Under the pieces are notes generated by a model, which was given only the letters and a program-made list of their open reading frames with translations, was not told the origin of the DNA and did not search any database. A DNA stretch of 64,000 nt from Glycomyces artemisiae (GTDB lineage: Bacteria; Actinomycetota; Actinomycetes; Mycobacteriales; Micromonosporaceae). The position numbers and the translations under genes were made by a program. Below are positions 1 to 9,922 of the stretch, in pieces. The stretch lies in the NCBI RefSeq assembly GCF_003002955.1, contig NZ_PVTJ01000009.1, positions 1 to 64,000 on the forward strand. Direction: 5' to 3'. Within the stretch, counting starts at the first letter, position 1. The number at the start of each line of letters is the position of its first letter.

Positions 1-90
1 CCCGGTCCCATTCCGAACCCGGTCGTTACGGCTTCCAGCGCCGATGGTACTGCACCCGAGGGGGTGTGGGAGAGCAGGACACCGCCAAAC
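1..90 (+). rRNA. rrf: 5S ribosomal RNA, 3' part
   Basis: The first 90 bases match the 3' three-quarters of an actinobacterial 5S rRNA: the loop-B/C stretch CCCGGTCCCATTCCGAACCCGG, written here only as landmark at 1-22 (key words ATTCCGAAC), then CAGCGCCGATGGTACTGC and the 3' strand GTGTGGGAGAGCAGGAC ending in CCGCC. The 5' start lies upstream of the window, so an rRNA operon precedes it. A strong hairpin follows 13 nt later. The exact 3' end is placed by comparison with the usual ending and may be off by a few bases. Confidence 0.93.
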
Positions 91-102
91 ATGAAACGTA
101 CA

Positions 103-136
103 GAGAAGGCCCCCACCGCAAGGTGGGGGCCTTCTC
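103..136 (+). terminator. rRNA operon terminator hairpin
   Basis: A perfect 15-bp stem (103-117 pairs with 122-136) closed by the tetraloop GCAA. It lies directly behind the 5S rRNA and is the expected end of the rRNA operon. There is no T-run, as is common for high-GC actinobacteria. The small gene at 143-292 runs toward it from the other side, so it may end both transcripts. Confidence 0.85.
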
Positions 137-142
137 GCATGC

Positions 143-292
143 CTACGAAGAAGTCGAGAGCGCGTCTCTGACCTTGGCGACTCCGACGCCGATCCCGAAG
201 ATCGCGCCGGTCACCAGGAATGTCAGTAGCGACACTGTCACTAGCGCGATCGCGATTCCGATAGCACCGACGACACTGAAGAATGTGCTCAC
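143..292 (-). CDS. small single-span membrane protein
   Basis: A 49-residue protein if started at the GTG at 292, which has a strong ribosome binding site (GGAGGAGG, 5-6 nt upstream). A longer frame to 358 exists but has no such site. The product is almost entirely hydrophobic (roughly residues 5-40, with many Val, Ile, Leu and Gly) and ends in a short charged tail, AKVRDALSTSS. It is either one long or two short membrane segments. I do not recognise a family. It converges on the rRNA terminator. The hydrophobic pattern and strong SD make it likely real. Confidence 0.55.
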   Translation of the reverse strand: MSTFFSVVGAIGIAIALVTVSLLTFLVTGAIFGIGVGVAKVRDALSTSS

Positions 293-587
293 GTTGGCCT
301 CCTCCGTTGCAGGCTCTGGGTGTTGCCCTTCAGGTATTGTCCCACATCGATAAATCAATGATGGTGGGCATCACAAGTTAGATGGGTCACAGTAGTCGAC
401 TCTGGTCTGATCTCGTGCTTCTCCGTCGCTCCGCTTCCATCGATGAGCCGCTGCGCGGCCGATCGGGGTTGATCCACTCCGGCCCAGGGTAGGTCTCGGA
501 TTCCGGCAATTCGTGATCTTCAAGGCATTAGCGGCTTAGGATTCGTGCACGTGTGGTATCGGTTCTAGTCGCGTACGGGAGTGAGTG

Positions 588-2030
588 ATGACGACAGACA
601 ATGAGGGTCTGCTGCGCGGTGAACCCGAAGGGCCGACCGGGTCGGCGCTGTTCGTGTCGATCGCCGCGGCCCTGGGCGGCTTCCTGTTCGGATACGACAC
701 GGCGGTCATCAACGGCACCACCGGGGCGCTTGAGCGGCAGTGGGGGATCGGCTCGGTCGAGACCGGCATCGTCGTCTCCTCGGCCCTGCTCGGCTGCGCG
801 GTCGGCGCCTGGTTCGCGGGCTCCCTTGCGAACCGGATCGGCCGGCCCAAGGTCATGATGCTCGCGGCGATCGTCTTCTTCGTGACCTCGCTGGGCAGCG
901 CGTTGGCGACGGGCCCGGTGGACCTCACGATCTGGCGCATCATCGGCGGTTTCGCGATCGGCGCGGCGAGCGTGATCGCCCCCGCGTATATCGCGGAGAT
1001 CTCTCCCGCGCACCTGCGCGGCAGGCTGGGTTCGCTGCAGCAGTTCGCGATCGTGCTCGGCATCTTCGGCGCGCTGATCGTCAACTTCGGCATACAGGCC
1101 TCGGCCGGCGGCGCGAGCGGCGAGGTGCCGTGGGGCGGGACCGCGTGGCGGTGGATGTTCGCGGCCGCCGCGATCCCCGCGTTCGTGTACTTCATGTTCT
1201 CGCTGAACATCCCCGAGTCGCCTCGCTACCTGGTGGCGAAGCAGCAGCTCGACCGGGCGCGCGAGGTGCTCCTGAAGTACGTCGGCGGCAACGTCGACCA
1301 CAAGATCATCGAGATCCAGGGGACGCTCTCCAGCGACCATCCGCCGCGCATCTCGGATGTGCGCGGTCCGCGCCTCGGCCTGCTGCCGATCGTGTGGGTC
1401 GGGATCTTCCTGTCGATGTTCCAGCAGTTCGTGGGCATCAACGTCATCTTCTACTACTCGACGTCGCTGTGGCAGTCCGTCGGATTCAGCGAGAACGACG
1501 CGTTCCTGACCTCGGTCATCAACTCGATCGTGAACATCGCCGGTACGATCCTCGCGATCTACCTGGTCGACCGGATCGGCCGCAAGAAGCTGCTGCTGTC
1601 GGGCTCGGCGATCATGTTCGTCGCGCTCGGCACCATGGCCGTGATCTTCGCGTCGTCGCCGGTGGACGCCGAGAACAACCCGGTCCTGAGCGACGGGGCC
1701 GGCGTGACCGCGCTGATCGCGGCGAACGTGTTCGTGTTCGGGTTCGCGTTCACGTGGGGTCCGGTCGTGTGGGTGCTCCTCGGGGAGATGTTCCCCAACC
1801 GGATCCGCGCCTCCGCGCTCGGCGTGGCCGCGGCCGCGCAGTGGATCTCCAACTGGCTCATCACCGTCACGTTCCCCGAACTGGCCCAGACCGGCCTGTT
1901 CCTGGCGTACGGCCTGTACTCGCTGTTCGCGCTGATCTCGTTCGTCTTCGTCTGGAAGATGGTGCGGGAGACGAAGGGCATCGAGCTGGAGGACATGGAG
2001 AGCCTGGAGCGGGGCGAGCTCGCCACTTGA
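588..2030 (+). CDS. MFS sugar transporter (sugar porter family)
   Basis: A 480-residue, 12-span major facilitator of the sugar porter family, probably a proton/sugar symporter in the inner membrane. Family marks visible: GFLFGYDTAVINGT in helix 1, NRIGRPKVM between helices 2 and 3, RGRLGSLQQ before helix 5, PESPRYLVAKQ after helix 6, DRIGRKKLL between helices 8 and 9, and the helix-7 motif QQFVGINVIFYY, typical of glucose/xylose-binding members. The ATG at 588 follows GGGAG by 6 nt and is preferred over the GTG immediately before it. It stands alone and ends at a bidirectional terminator. Substrate cannot be read from sequence. Confidence 0.93.
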   Translation: MTTDNEGLLRGEPEGPTGSALFVSIAAALGGFLFGYDTAVINGTTGALERQWGIGSVETGIVVSSALLGCAVGAWFAGSLANRIGRPKVMMLAAIVFFVTSLGSALATGPVDLTIWRIIGGFAIGAASVIAPAYIAEISPAHLRGRLGSLQQFAIVLGIFGALIVNFGIQASAGGASGEVPWGGTAWRWMFAAAAIPAFVYFMFSLNIPESPRYLVAKQQLDRAREVLLKYVGGNVDHKIIEIQGTLSSDHPPRISDVRGPRLGLLPIVWVGIFLSMFQQFVGINVIFYYSTSLWQSVGFSENDAFLTSVINSIVNIAGTILAIYLVDRIGRKKLLLSGSAIMFVALGTMAVIFASSPVDAENNPVLSDGAGVTALIAANVFVFGFAFTWGPVVWVLLGEMFPNRIRASALGVAAAAQWISNWLITVTFPELAQTGLFLAYGLYSLFALISFVFVWKMVRETKGIELEDMESLERGELAT

Positions 2031-2042
2031 CGCACGCATAGT

Positions 2043-2074
2043 GAAGCGGGGCGCCCTTTCGGGCGCCCCGCTTC
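2043..2074. terminator. bidirectional terminator hairpin
   Basis: A perfect 14-bp stem (2043-2056 with 2061-2074), loop TTTC, followed by TGTTTC. It sits between the convergent ends of the sugar transporter (stop 2030) and the ABC permease (stop 2101), so it can serve both strands. Confidence 0.85.
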
Positions 2075-2100
2075 TGTTTCCCCCGCTGCCGAGGAAGGCC

Positions 2101-4647
2101 CTACTCGTAGGAGATCGCGCCGAGGATGTCGACCTTGGAGGCCCGCACCGCCGGGGCGATGGCCGCGAGGAGTCCGACGAGGACGGACGCCGCGAGGTAA
2201 GCGGCGATGAGCGCGGTCGGGATCGCGAAGGACTCGATGCCGGTGGGCGCGAGCGCCTGCTGGACGATCCAGCCGAGGAGCAGGCCCGTGCCGATGCCCA
2301 GGAGGGCGCCGAACAGGGCGATCGTGACGCTCTCGACGGTGACCATGCGGGTCGTCTGCCCGCGGGTCATGCCGATCGCCCGGAGCATCCCGAGCTCGCG
2401 GGTGCGTTCGAGGACCGACAGGACCAGCGTGTTGACGACGCCGATGACCGCGACGATCATCGCCAGCGCCAGCAGCAGCTGGATCGCGATGATGGCGTAG
2501 TCGAAGAACACCGTGACCTGCGAGAGGTACTCCTCGTGGTTCTGGACGCTCACCGAGGGCTGGTCGGCGATGAGGTCCTCGACCTCGGCGGTCACGTCCC
2601 CGACGTCGGCGCCGTCGGCGACGTCGACCAGGGCCATGTTCGGCTTGGGCGTGTAGAACTCGGCGGTGTAGGCCGGGTCCACGTAGAAGCCGTCGCTCTC
2701 CTCGTTGTCGGCGATGATCGCGACGAGGGTGAACTCGTGGGCCTCGGTGCCGCGGCTGAACGTCGCGGTGACGGTGTCGCCGATGCCGATGCCGAGCTGC
2801 TCGGCCGCGGCGTCGTTGGCGGCGATCTCGCCTTCGCCGAGGTCCTTCATGGACCCTTCGGCGACGACCCCGCCGAACTGGGTGACGGCTCCTTCGATGT
2901 CGGAGCTGGCGTTGACGTACTGCTCGGTGCCGTCGATCTGGGCGAGGTCGTAGTAGAGGTCCACGGCGGCCTCGACGCCGTCGACGGCCCGGATCTCGTC
3001 CATGACCTCGGGGTCGAACGTGGCCGGCACCGAGGCGGTGACCGGGCCGGTGACGAACAGCTCGGCCTTGATGGTGGTGTCGAAGCGTTCGGCGAGGCTC
3101 TCCTTGACGCTGGTGAGCAGTGTGGCCGTGGCGGTCACGAGGGTCACGCCGATCATGAGCGCGGCCGCGGTGACCGCGGTGCGGCGCGGGTTGCGGGAGG
3201 CGTTGAGGCGCCCCAGGCGCCCGGCGAAGGACCAGGACCAGACCGCGCCGAGGAGCGCGACGACGGGCTTCGACAGCCATGCCGTCAGGAGCGCGACGCC
3301 GATGAACACGACGCCCGCGCCGACGGCGGCGGCGATGAGGTTGGCGTCGTCGGATCCGAAGGTCTCGTTGAGTCCCAGGATGATCCCGGCGGCGCCGAGC
3401 AGGGTGACGACGAGGCCGGTGACGGTGATGCCGGTGATCGGCTTGTCGGCCTTGACCGCTTCGCGCATGGCCTCGACGGGCGGGGTCTTGGAGGCCCGCA
3501 CGGCCGGGACGAGCGCGGAGAGGACGGTGACGCCGAGGCCGACGGCGACGGCCGCGAGCGGGGCGCTCCAGGGGATCGCGACGCTTGTGGTGGCGGTGTC
3601 GAGGAAGCCGTTGGCGATCACCGAAGTCAGGCCCGCGCCCGCGGCGACGCCGAGGCCGGCGCCGACGGCCGCGGCGGCCGCGCCGAGCAGACCCGCTTCG
3701 GCGAGGACGGAGCGGATGATCTGGCCGCGGCCCGCGCCGATGGCGCGCATCATCGCGATCTCCTTGAGGCGCCCGGCGATCACGATGGAGAAGGTGTTCG
3801 CGATGAGGAACACCGACACGAACACGGCGATGAGGCCGAAGCCGAGCAGGAAGTAGCCGATGACGCTGGTGACTTCGGCGCTCTCGGCGTTCAGGTCGTC
3901 CACGTATGCCTGGTGGGTGATGGCCTCGGACTCGGCGCCCACGGCCGGTTCGAGGGCCTTGAGCAGCTCGTCGGCGTCCACGCCGTCGGCGGCGGTGACC
4001 GCGACGGCCGAGTAGACGTCCTCGCCGCCGAAGACCAGGCGCTGCGCCTCGGTCGTGGTGAACGCGAGTTCCGTTGAGCCCGAGAGGGAGTCGCGGCCTC
4101 CGGCGTAGCCGTAGACGCCGACGATCTCGTACGGGGTCTCGTCGGTGGACAGGGAGTAGGCGGTGACGGTGTCGCCGAGGCCGAGCCCTGATTCGGTCAC
4201 GAACTGGGCCGAGACCGCGACTTCGCCGTCGGCCTCGGGGGCGCGGCCCTCGCGCATCTCGCGCTCGACGGACTCGTCGCCCCAGTTGACGGCCATGGTC
4301 GGCGCGAAGCCGCCGACGATCTTGCCGTCCTCGCCGAGGGCGTTGACCATCCAGGTGACGGTGGTGCTGACGTCGGCGACGTCGCCGTTCGCCTCGATCG
4401 CGGCGAGGGTCTCGGCGGCGACGCCGTCGCGGACGAGCCGGTCGCCGCGGTTCTCCGGCTCGACGGGCTGGACGATGACGTCGGCGCCCTTGTAGGCGTC
4501 GCCGCTGAGGTCGTCCACCGTGGCGCGGATGGACGCGGTGAGGACGAGGGCGGCGGCGATGAAGGCCGAGCCGAGGACGACGGCGAGGCTGGTGAGGATC
4601 AGGCGGGCCTTGCGGGCCGCCATGCCCTTCAGGGTTGCGCGGAGCAT
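2101..4647 (-). CDS. FtsX/MacB-type ABC transporter permease
   Basis: An 848-residue permease with two FtsX/MacB cores in one chain. It begins MLRATLKGMAARKARL followed by a first membrane span, a large extracellular domain, three spans around residues 255-400, another span, then a second copy of the same layout ending in LERTRELGMLRAIGMTRGQ and three C-terminal spans. This is the usual actinobacterial form of about 840-850 residues. It acts with the ATPase encoded just upstream (4 nt gap, 4652-5443) and probably exports a lipophilic compound or peptide rather than importing. Start ATG at 4647. It is a paralogue of the permease at 5652-8177 and shares its first 20 residues almost exactly. Confidence 0.93.
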   Translation of the reverse strand: MLRATLKGMAARKARLILTSLAVVLGSAFIAAALVLTASIRATVDDLSGDAYKGADVIVQPVEPENRGDRLVRDGVAAETLAAIEANGDVADVSTTVTWMVNALGEDGKIVGGFAPTMAVNWGDESVEREMREGRAPEADGEVAVSAQFVTESGLGLGDTVTAYSLSTDETPYEIVGVYGYAGGRDSLSGSTELAFTTTEAQRLVFGGEDVYSAVAVTAADGVDADELLKALEPAVGAESEAITHQAYVDDLNAESAEVTSVIGYFLLGFGLIAVFVSVFLIANTFSIVIAGRLKEIAMMRAIGAGRGQIIRSVLAEAGLLGAAAAAVGAGLGVAAGAGLTSVIANGFLDTATTSVAIPWSAPLAAVAVGLGVTVLSALVPAVRASKTPPVEAMREAVKADKPITGITVTGLVVTLLGAAGIILGLNETFGSDDANLIAAAVGAGVVFIGVALLTAWLSKPVVALLGAVWSWSFAGRLGRLNASRNPRRTAVTAAALMIGVTLVTATATLLTSVKESLAERFDTTIKAELFVTGPVTASVPATFDPEVMDEIRAVDGVEAAVDLYYDLAQIDGTEQYVNASSDIEGAVTQFGGVVAEGSMKDLGEGEIAANDAAAEQLGIGIGDTVTATFSRGTEAHEFTLVAIIADNEESDGFYVDPAYTAEFYTPKPNMALVDVADGADVGDVTAEVEDLIADQPSVSVQNHEEYLSQVTVFFDYAIIAIQLLLALAMIVAVIGVVNTLVLSVLERTRELGMLRAIGMTRGQTTRMVTVESVTIALFGALLGIGTGLLLGWIVQQALAPTGIESFAIPTALIAAYLAASVLVGLLAAIAPAVRASKVDILGAISYE

Positions 4648-4651
4648 GTGC

Positions 4652-5443
<792 letters not shown>

Positions 5444-5595
5444 GGGAGCGCCTTTCTGATCGGGTGACTGTCCTTTCAAGGCTATGGACGCGCCCGGATA
5501 TGCGCTTCGGCCCGCGGGCCAGAGCTCGGCTCCTCCGCAGGTCGGAGCCCCGCGCGCGGCCTCCGTCTTTCGGCCGAGGGGGAGCGGGCAGACGG

Positions 5596-5625
5596 GAGGG
5601 GCGGCGCCTTCCGGCGCCGCCCCTC
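5596..5625 (-). terminator. terminator hairpin after first ABC operon
   Basis: A perfect 13-bp GC-rich stem (5596-5608 with 5613-5625) with a 4-nt loop. It lies 26 nt downstream of the stop of the permease at 5652-8177 on the minus strand and upstream of the second ATPase. No T-run follows. Confidence 0.7.
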
Positions 5626-5651
5626 TCCTGGTTTCCTGTTGGGGTGAAGGC

Positions 5652-8177
5652 TTATTCGTAGGCGATGGCGTTGAGCACGTTCAGCTTCGCCGCGCGGGCC
5701 GCCGGGGCGATCGCGGCGAGCAGGCCCACCGCGACGGCCGCGACGAGGTACGTGACGATGAGGTCCCACGGGAGCGCGAAGCTGGTGAGGCCCTCCTCTT
5801 CGAGCGCCTGCTGGACCGTCCAGCCCAGGCCGATGCCGACGGCGATGCCGAGCACCGCGCCGAACAGGCAGATGATGACCGACTCGACGGTGATCATGCG
5901 CCGCGCCTGGCCGCGGGTCATGCCGATCGCGCGCAGGAGCCCCAGCTCCCTGGTGCGTTCGAGGACCGACAGGACCAGGGTGTTGACCACGCCGATGATC
6001 GCGATGATGATCGCCAGCGCGAGCAGGATCTGCACCGAGTTCAGCAGGATGTCGAGCTGCGAGGTCTGCTGCTCCACGAAGTCGGCGTTGTTGGTGACGC
6101 TCACTTCGGGCTCGTCGGCGAGGATGTCGTCGACCTGGTCCTGGACGGCGTCGACGTCGGCGCCGTCGGCGACCTGGATGTACGCCTGCATCGGCTTCGG
6201 CACGGTGAAGTGCTCGATCTGCGCGGGCGCGACCCACCAGCCGTCGGTGAGGAGCGCGTCGTCGAGGATCGCCGAGACGCGCAGCGGCACCTCGGTGCCG
6301 TCGGCGAACGTCACGGGCACGGTGTCGCCGAGCTCGACGCCGTAGTCGGCGGCGGCGGACTCGTTGACGGCGAGGCCGTCGTCGGGGAGGTCCGCCGAGC
6401 CCTCGGCGACGGTCCCGGAGAAGATCCCCAGGCTCGTGGGGAGGTCCTCGCTTGCGAGCAGCGCGGTCTGGCGGCCGTCGACTTCGGCGCCGAAGAACTC
6501 GCCGTACATGTCGCCGACGGCGGACACGTCGGGCAGGGCCTTGATCTCGGCGAGCGTCTCGGGCGCGAACGTGGGGATGTTGGCCCCCTGCTGGCCCATG
6601 ACGATGAGGTCGGAGTCGAGGTTCTGGTCCGCGAGCTCGGCGGTGGTCTCCTTGAAGCTGGAGACGATCGTGGCGATGCCGGTGACCAGCGCGACGGCGA
6701 TCATGAGCGCCGAGGCGGTGATCGCGGTGCGCCGCGGGTTGCGCCCGGCGTTGAGCTTGCCGAGGCGGCCCGAGAACGACCACGACATGACCGCGCCGAG
6801 GAGCGCCACGAGCGGGCGCGACAGGATCGGCGTCAGCAGCGTGATGCCGACGAACGCGATGCCCACGCCGGTGAGGAACCCGGTCAGGCCGAGGTCGCCG
6901 AGGTTGTCGGTGAGGCCCAGGGCGACCAGGACGCCGCCGACCGCGGTGACCGCGAGCCCGGCGATGGTGATGCCGCGCAGCGGTTTCGGCGGGTTGACCG
7001 CCTCGCGCATGGCGGCGACCGGCGGGACGCCGGAGGCCCTGACGGCGGGGATGATGGCGGACAGGACGGTGACGCCGATGCCGACCGCGAGCGCCCACAG
7101 GGACGTCGGCGGGACTTCGAGCTCCACGGGCAGTCCGCCCATCGCGGAGGAGCTGACGAGCTGGGACAGCCCCCAGCCGAGCAGCACGCCGAGGCCGAGG
7201 CCGGCGATGGAGGCGATGACGCCGATGACGGCGGCTTCGGCGAGGACCGAGCCGACGACCTGGCCGCGCGCGGCGCCGATGGCCCGCAGGAGCGCGAGTT
7301 CGCGCTGGCGCTGGGCGACGATGATGGTGAAGGTGTTGATGATGAGGAACACCGACACGAACACCGCGACGAGGCCGAAGCCGAGGAAGATGTAGCCCAT
7401 GATGTCGGCGACGGCCGCGAAGCCCTCGGCGGCCTCTTCCGAGGCCTCCTCGCCGGTCTGGACGCGGTAGTCGGCGCCGATCGCGTCGGCGATGTCGCCG
7501 GTGGCGGCGTCACCGGTGACGTAGATCGTCATGTAGGCGTTCTCGCCCTGGGTGAGCAGGCGCTGCGCTTCGGCGGTGGTGAAGCCCATCTGCGTCTCCC
7601 CGGCGAGGGAGTCGCGGTCGCCGCTGAGGCCGAAGACGCCGACGATCTCGTAGTCGGCGCGGTCGGCGGAGTAGGAGTAGGCGGTGACGGTGTCGCCGAT
7701 GGACAGTCCGGCGTCGGTGACGAACTGGGCGGAGACGATGACCTCGTCGTCGGCCTGCGGGCCGCGGCCGTCGCGGATCTCGTTGTAGCCGGTGGACTGG
7801 TCGTTCCAGTTGAAGCCGATGGTGGGGGCGAAGGCGCCCACGAGCTTCCCGTCGTCGCCGATGGCGTTGACCTGGCCGGAGACGTCGCCGTCGGCCGTGT
7901 CGACGCCGTCGACGCCGCGGACGGTGTCGAGGACGTCGGCGGGGATGAGGGTCGCGCTGGGGGTGTTGCCCTGGGCGGCGGCCGGGTCCTCCGCGGAGGT
8001 GACGACCGCGTCGACGCCGGTGAAGGCGTCGGCGATGACCCCGGAGACGGACTTCTCCATGGTCGCGGTGAGGACCATCGCCGCGGCCACGAACATGGTG
8101 CCCAGGACGACGGCGAGGCTGGTGAGGACGAGGCGGGCCTTGCGGCTCGCCATCCCCTTGAGGGTGGCACGGAGCAT
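5652..8177 (-). CDS. FtsX/MacB-type ABC transporter permease
   Basis: An 841-residue permease with the same double FtsX layout as its paralogue at 2101-4647. It starts MLRATLKGMASRKARLVLTS, then one span and an extracellular domain of about 210 residues, three spans, a further span near residue 490, a second extracellular domain and three C-terminal spans ending in ARAAKLNVLNAIAYE. The start ATG is 2 nt from the stop of the ATPase gene upstream, so the two are translationally coupled. Function: ATP-driven export together with that ATPase; substrate unknown. The two tandem pairs look like an old duplication, with the ATPases more alike than the permeases. Confidence 0.93.
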   Translation of the reverse strand: MLRATLKGMASRKARLVLTSLAVVLGTMFVAAAMVLTATMEKSVSGVIADAFTGVDAVVTSAEDPAAAQGNTPSATLIPADVLDTVRGVDGVDTADGDVSGQVNAIGDDGKLVGAFAPTIGFNWNDQSTGYNEIRDGRGPQADDEVIVSAQFVTDAGLSIGDTVTAYSYSADRADYEIVGVFGLSGDRDSLAGETQMGFTTAEAQRLLTQGENAYMTIYVTGDAATGDIADAIGADYRVQTGEEASEEAAEGFAAVADIMGYIFLGFGLVAVFVSVFLIINTFTIIVAQRQRELALLRAIGAARGQVVGSVLAEAAVIGVIASIAGLGLGVLLGWGLSQLVSSSAMGGLPVELEVPPTSLWALAVGIGVTVLSAIIPAVRASGVPPVAAMREAVNPPKPLRGITIAGLAVTAVGGVLVALGLTDNLGDLGLTGFLTGVGIAFVGITLLTPILSRPLVALLGAVMSWSFSGRLGKLNAGRNPRRTAITASALMIAVALVTGIATIVSSFKETTAELADQNLDSDLIVMGQQGANIPTFAPETLAEIKALPDVSAVGDMYGEFFGAEVDGRQTALLASEDLPTSLGIFSGTVAEGSADLPDDGLAVNESAAADYGVELGDTVPVTFADGTEVPLRVSAILDDALLTDGWWVAPAQIEHFTVPKPMQAYIQVADGADVDAVQDQVDDILADEPEVSVTNNADFVEQQTSQLDILLNSVQILLALAIIIAIIGVVNTLVLSVLERTRELGLLRAIGMTRGQARRMITVESVIICLFGAVLGIAVGIGLGWTVQQALEEEGLTSFALPWDLIVTYLVAAVAVGLLAAIAPAARAAKLNVLNAIAYE

Positions 8178-8179
8178 GG

Positions 8180-8956
8180 CTAGGCGGCGGCTTCCTGGGC
8201 GGCGGCGACGAGTTCCTCGAAGTGCTTCATCTTGTCGATGACCTTGTCGGCGGTCGGCTCGGTCATGTCCTCGACGATCTGGCCGTCGGCGAGGAAGACC
8301 ACGCGGTCGGCGTACGCGGCGGCGCTGGGGTCGTGGGTGACCATGACGATGGTCTGCCCGAATTCGTCGACGCTGGTGCGCAGGAACCGCAGGACCTCGG
8401 CGCCCGAGCGCGTGTCGAGGTTGCCGGTGGGCTCGTCGGCGAACACGACCTCGGGCCGCGAGGCCAGCGCGCGGGCGCAGGCGACGCGCTGCTGCTGGCC
8501 GCCCGAGAGCTCGGTCGGCTTGTGCGACAGGCGGTCGGTGAGGTCGAGGGTGTGGATGATCTTCTTGATCCAGTCCGGGTCGGCCTTGGCGCCCGCGATG
8601 GCGGCGGGGAGCGTGATGTTCTCCTCCGCGGTGAGCGTGGGCAGCAGGTTGAACTGCTGGAAGATGAAGCCGATCTTGTCGCGGCGGAGCTTCGTGAGGG
8701 CCTTGTCGCTGAGGCCGGTGACGGGGGTGTCGCCGATGTGGACGGTGCCGCGGTCGGTGGTGTCGAGCCCGGCGAGGCAGTGCATGAGGGTGGACTTGCC
8801 GGACCCGGAGGGGCCCATGATCGCGGTGAACGCGCCGGAGGCGAACTGGACGGAGACGTCGCGGAGGGCGACGACCTGGGCTTCGCCCGTGCCGTAGGCC
8901 TTCCAGACGCCTTCGGCCGATACGGCGGTGGTCTTGACGGGGGATGCGGTGGACAC
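8180..8956 (-). CDS. ABC transporter ATP-binding protein (MacB/LolD type)
   Basis: A 258-residue ATPase with Walker [18 protein letters not shown], Walker B VVFADEPT and a VTHDPSAAAYADR H-loop. It is nearly identical over long stretches to the protein from 4652-5443. Start GTG 8956 (VSTASPVK) is chosen because homology begins shortly after it and a GAGAG stretch lies just upstream; an open frame continues to 9223 but looks non-coding. First gene of the ABC operon, with a 290-nt leader region that holds a palindrome over a good -10 box. The neighbouring NarL-type two-component system is the likely regulator. Confidence 0.93.
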   Translation of the reverse strand: MSTASPVKTTAVSAEGVWKAYGTGEAQVVALRDVSVQFASGAFTAIMGPSGSGKSTLMHCLAGLDTTDRGTVHIGDTPVTGLSDKALTKLRRDKIGFIFQQFNLLPTLTAEENITLPAAIAGAKADPDWIKKIIHTLDLTDRLSHKPTELSGGQQQRVACARALASRPEVVFADEPTGNLDTRSGAEVLRFLRTSVDEFGQTIVMVTHDPSAAAYADRVVFLADGQIVEDMTEPTADKVIDKMKHFEELVAAAQEAAA

Positions 8957-9092
8957 GACGCTCTCGCTTTCGGGTGAAGGTGTCGGGTTCCGAGGGATTC
9001 GGTGTGCTGGTTTCCTGCGCTCCGCGGGGCGCCGCCCCGTGGAGCCTTGCTGCTGTTCGCGATGCGAACCTGTGACGTCGAAACGCCGGATT

Positions 9093-9112
9093 CTGACATC
9101 ATAGCTGATGTC
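9093..9112 (-). promoter_or_regulatory. palindromic operator over a -10 box, ABC operon
   Basis: TGACATCA, spacer TAGC, TGATGTCA: a perfect 8-bp inverted repeat in the gap between the response regulator and the ABC ATPase. On the minus strand a TATGAT -10 hexamer (plus-strand 9097-9102) lies inside it, so a protein bound here would cover the promoter of the ABC operon. The leader to the GTG at 8956 would be about 130 nt. I see no good -35 at the right distance. Confidence 0.55.
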
Positions 9113-9244
9113 ATTCGGCATCGTGGCCCGCATCATCGGTTTCGACGATATGCGTTCCCCGGGCCGCCCGCATCCGCTTCGAGAACGGTCTTCGCCTACG
9201 CCCGCAGGCGGAGGGGGCGGCACCGGGGGAGGAGGCCGGGCAGG

Positions 9245-9922
9245 TCAGCCGGTCGTGCCGGGCTTGACGAGGCCGGTCTCGTAGGCGAGGACCACGGCCT
9301 GGACGCGGTCGCGGACGCCGAGCTTGGTGAGCAGGTGGCCGACGTGCGTCTTGACGGTGGTCTCGCCGACGGTGAGGGAGTCGGCGATCTCGGCGTTCGT
9401 GAGGCCCTTCGCCAGGAGCATGAGGACCTCCTTCTCGCGAGCGGTGAGCGCGCCGAGGATCGCGGGGGTGCGGTCGTCGTCGGCGCCGCGGTGCTGCGCG
9501 AAGCGCCCCAGCAGTGTCGAGAGGATGTGCGGGGCGACGACGGCGCCGCCGCGGTGGACGGTGCGGATCGCCTCGACGAGGTCGGCGGCGGGGGCGTCCT
9601 TGGTGAGGAACCCGGCGGCCCCGGACCGCAGCGCGCCCACGACGTACTCGTCGAGGTCGAACGTGGTGAGCACCAGGACCCGCGTCGGCAGGTTCGCCTG
9701 CACGATGTCGGCGGTCGCGGCGACGCCGTCGCGCCGCGGCATGCGGATGTCCATGAGGACCACGTCCGGCACCAGCCTGCGGGTCAGCTCGAACGCCTCG
9801 ACGCCGTCGCCGGCCTCGCCGACGATGTCGATGTCGGTCTCGGCGCCGAGCACCATCTTGAAGCCGGCGCGCAGCAGCTGCTGGTCGTCGGCCAGGAGGA
9901 GGCGGATCGGCCGGTCGCTCAT
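9245..9922 (-). CDS. NarL/FixJ-family response regulator
   Basis: A 225-residue two-component response regulator. The receiver domain (about 1-125) has the acidic pocket ADD at 11-13, phosphoacceptor Asp58 in VVLMDIRMP, Thr in VLVLTTFD and Lys in LTKDAPA. The LuxR-type HTH (about 155-218) has LTAREKEVLMLLAKGLTNAEIA and TVKTHVGHLLTKLGVRDR. It overlaps the upstream sensor kinase gene by 4 nt (ATGA), so the two form one unit. Its position just upstream of the tandem ABC exporters suggests they are its targets, as in many cell-envelope stress systems. Confidence 0.95.
   Translation of the reverse strand: MSDRPIRLLLADDQQLLRAGFKMVLGAETDIDIVGEAGDGVEAFELTRRLVPDVVLMDIRMPRRDGVAATADIVQANLPTRVLVLTTFDLDEYVVGALRSGAAGFLTKDAPAADLVEAIRTVHRGGAVVAPHILSTLLGRFAQHRGADDDRTPAILGALTAREKEVLMLLAKGLTNAEIADSLTVGETTVKTHVGHLLTKLGVRDRVQAVVLAYETGLVKPGTTG

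Noticed and set aside
528..2039. Long open frames on the minus strand opposite the sugar transporter
   Set aside because: They are charged, Arg/Asp-rich antisense shadows caused by high GC at third positions; the same holds for most long opposite-strand frames here.
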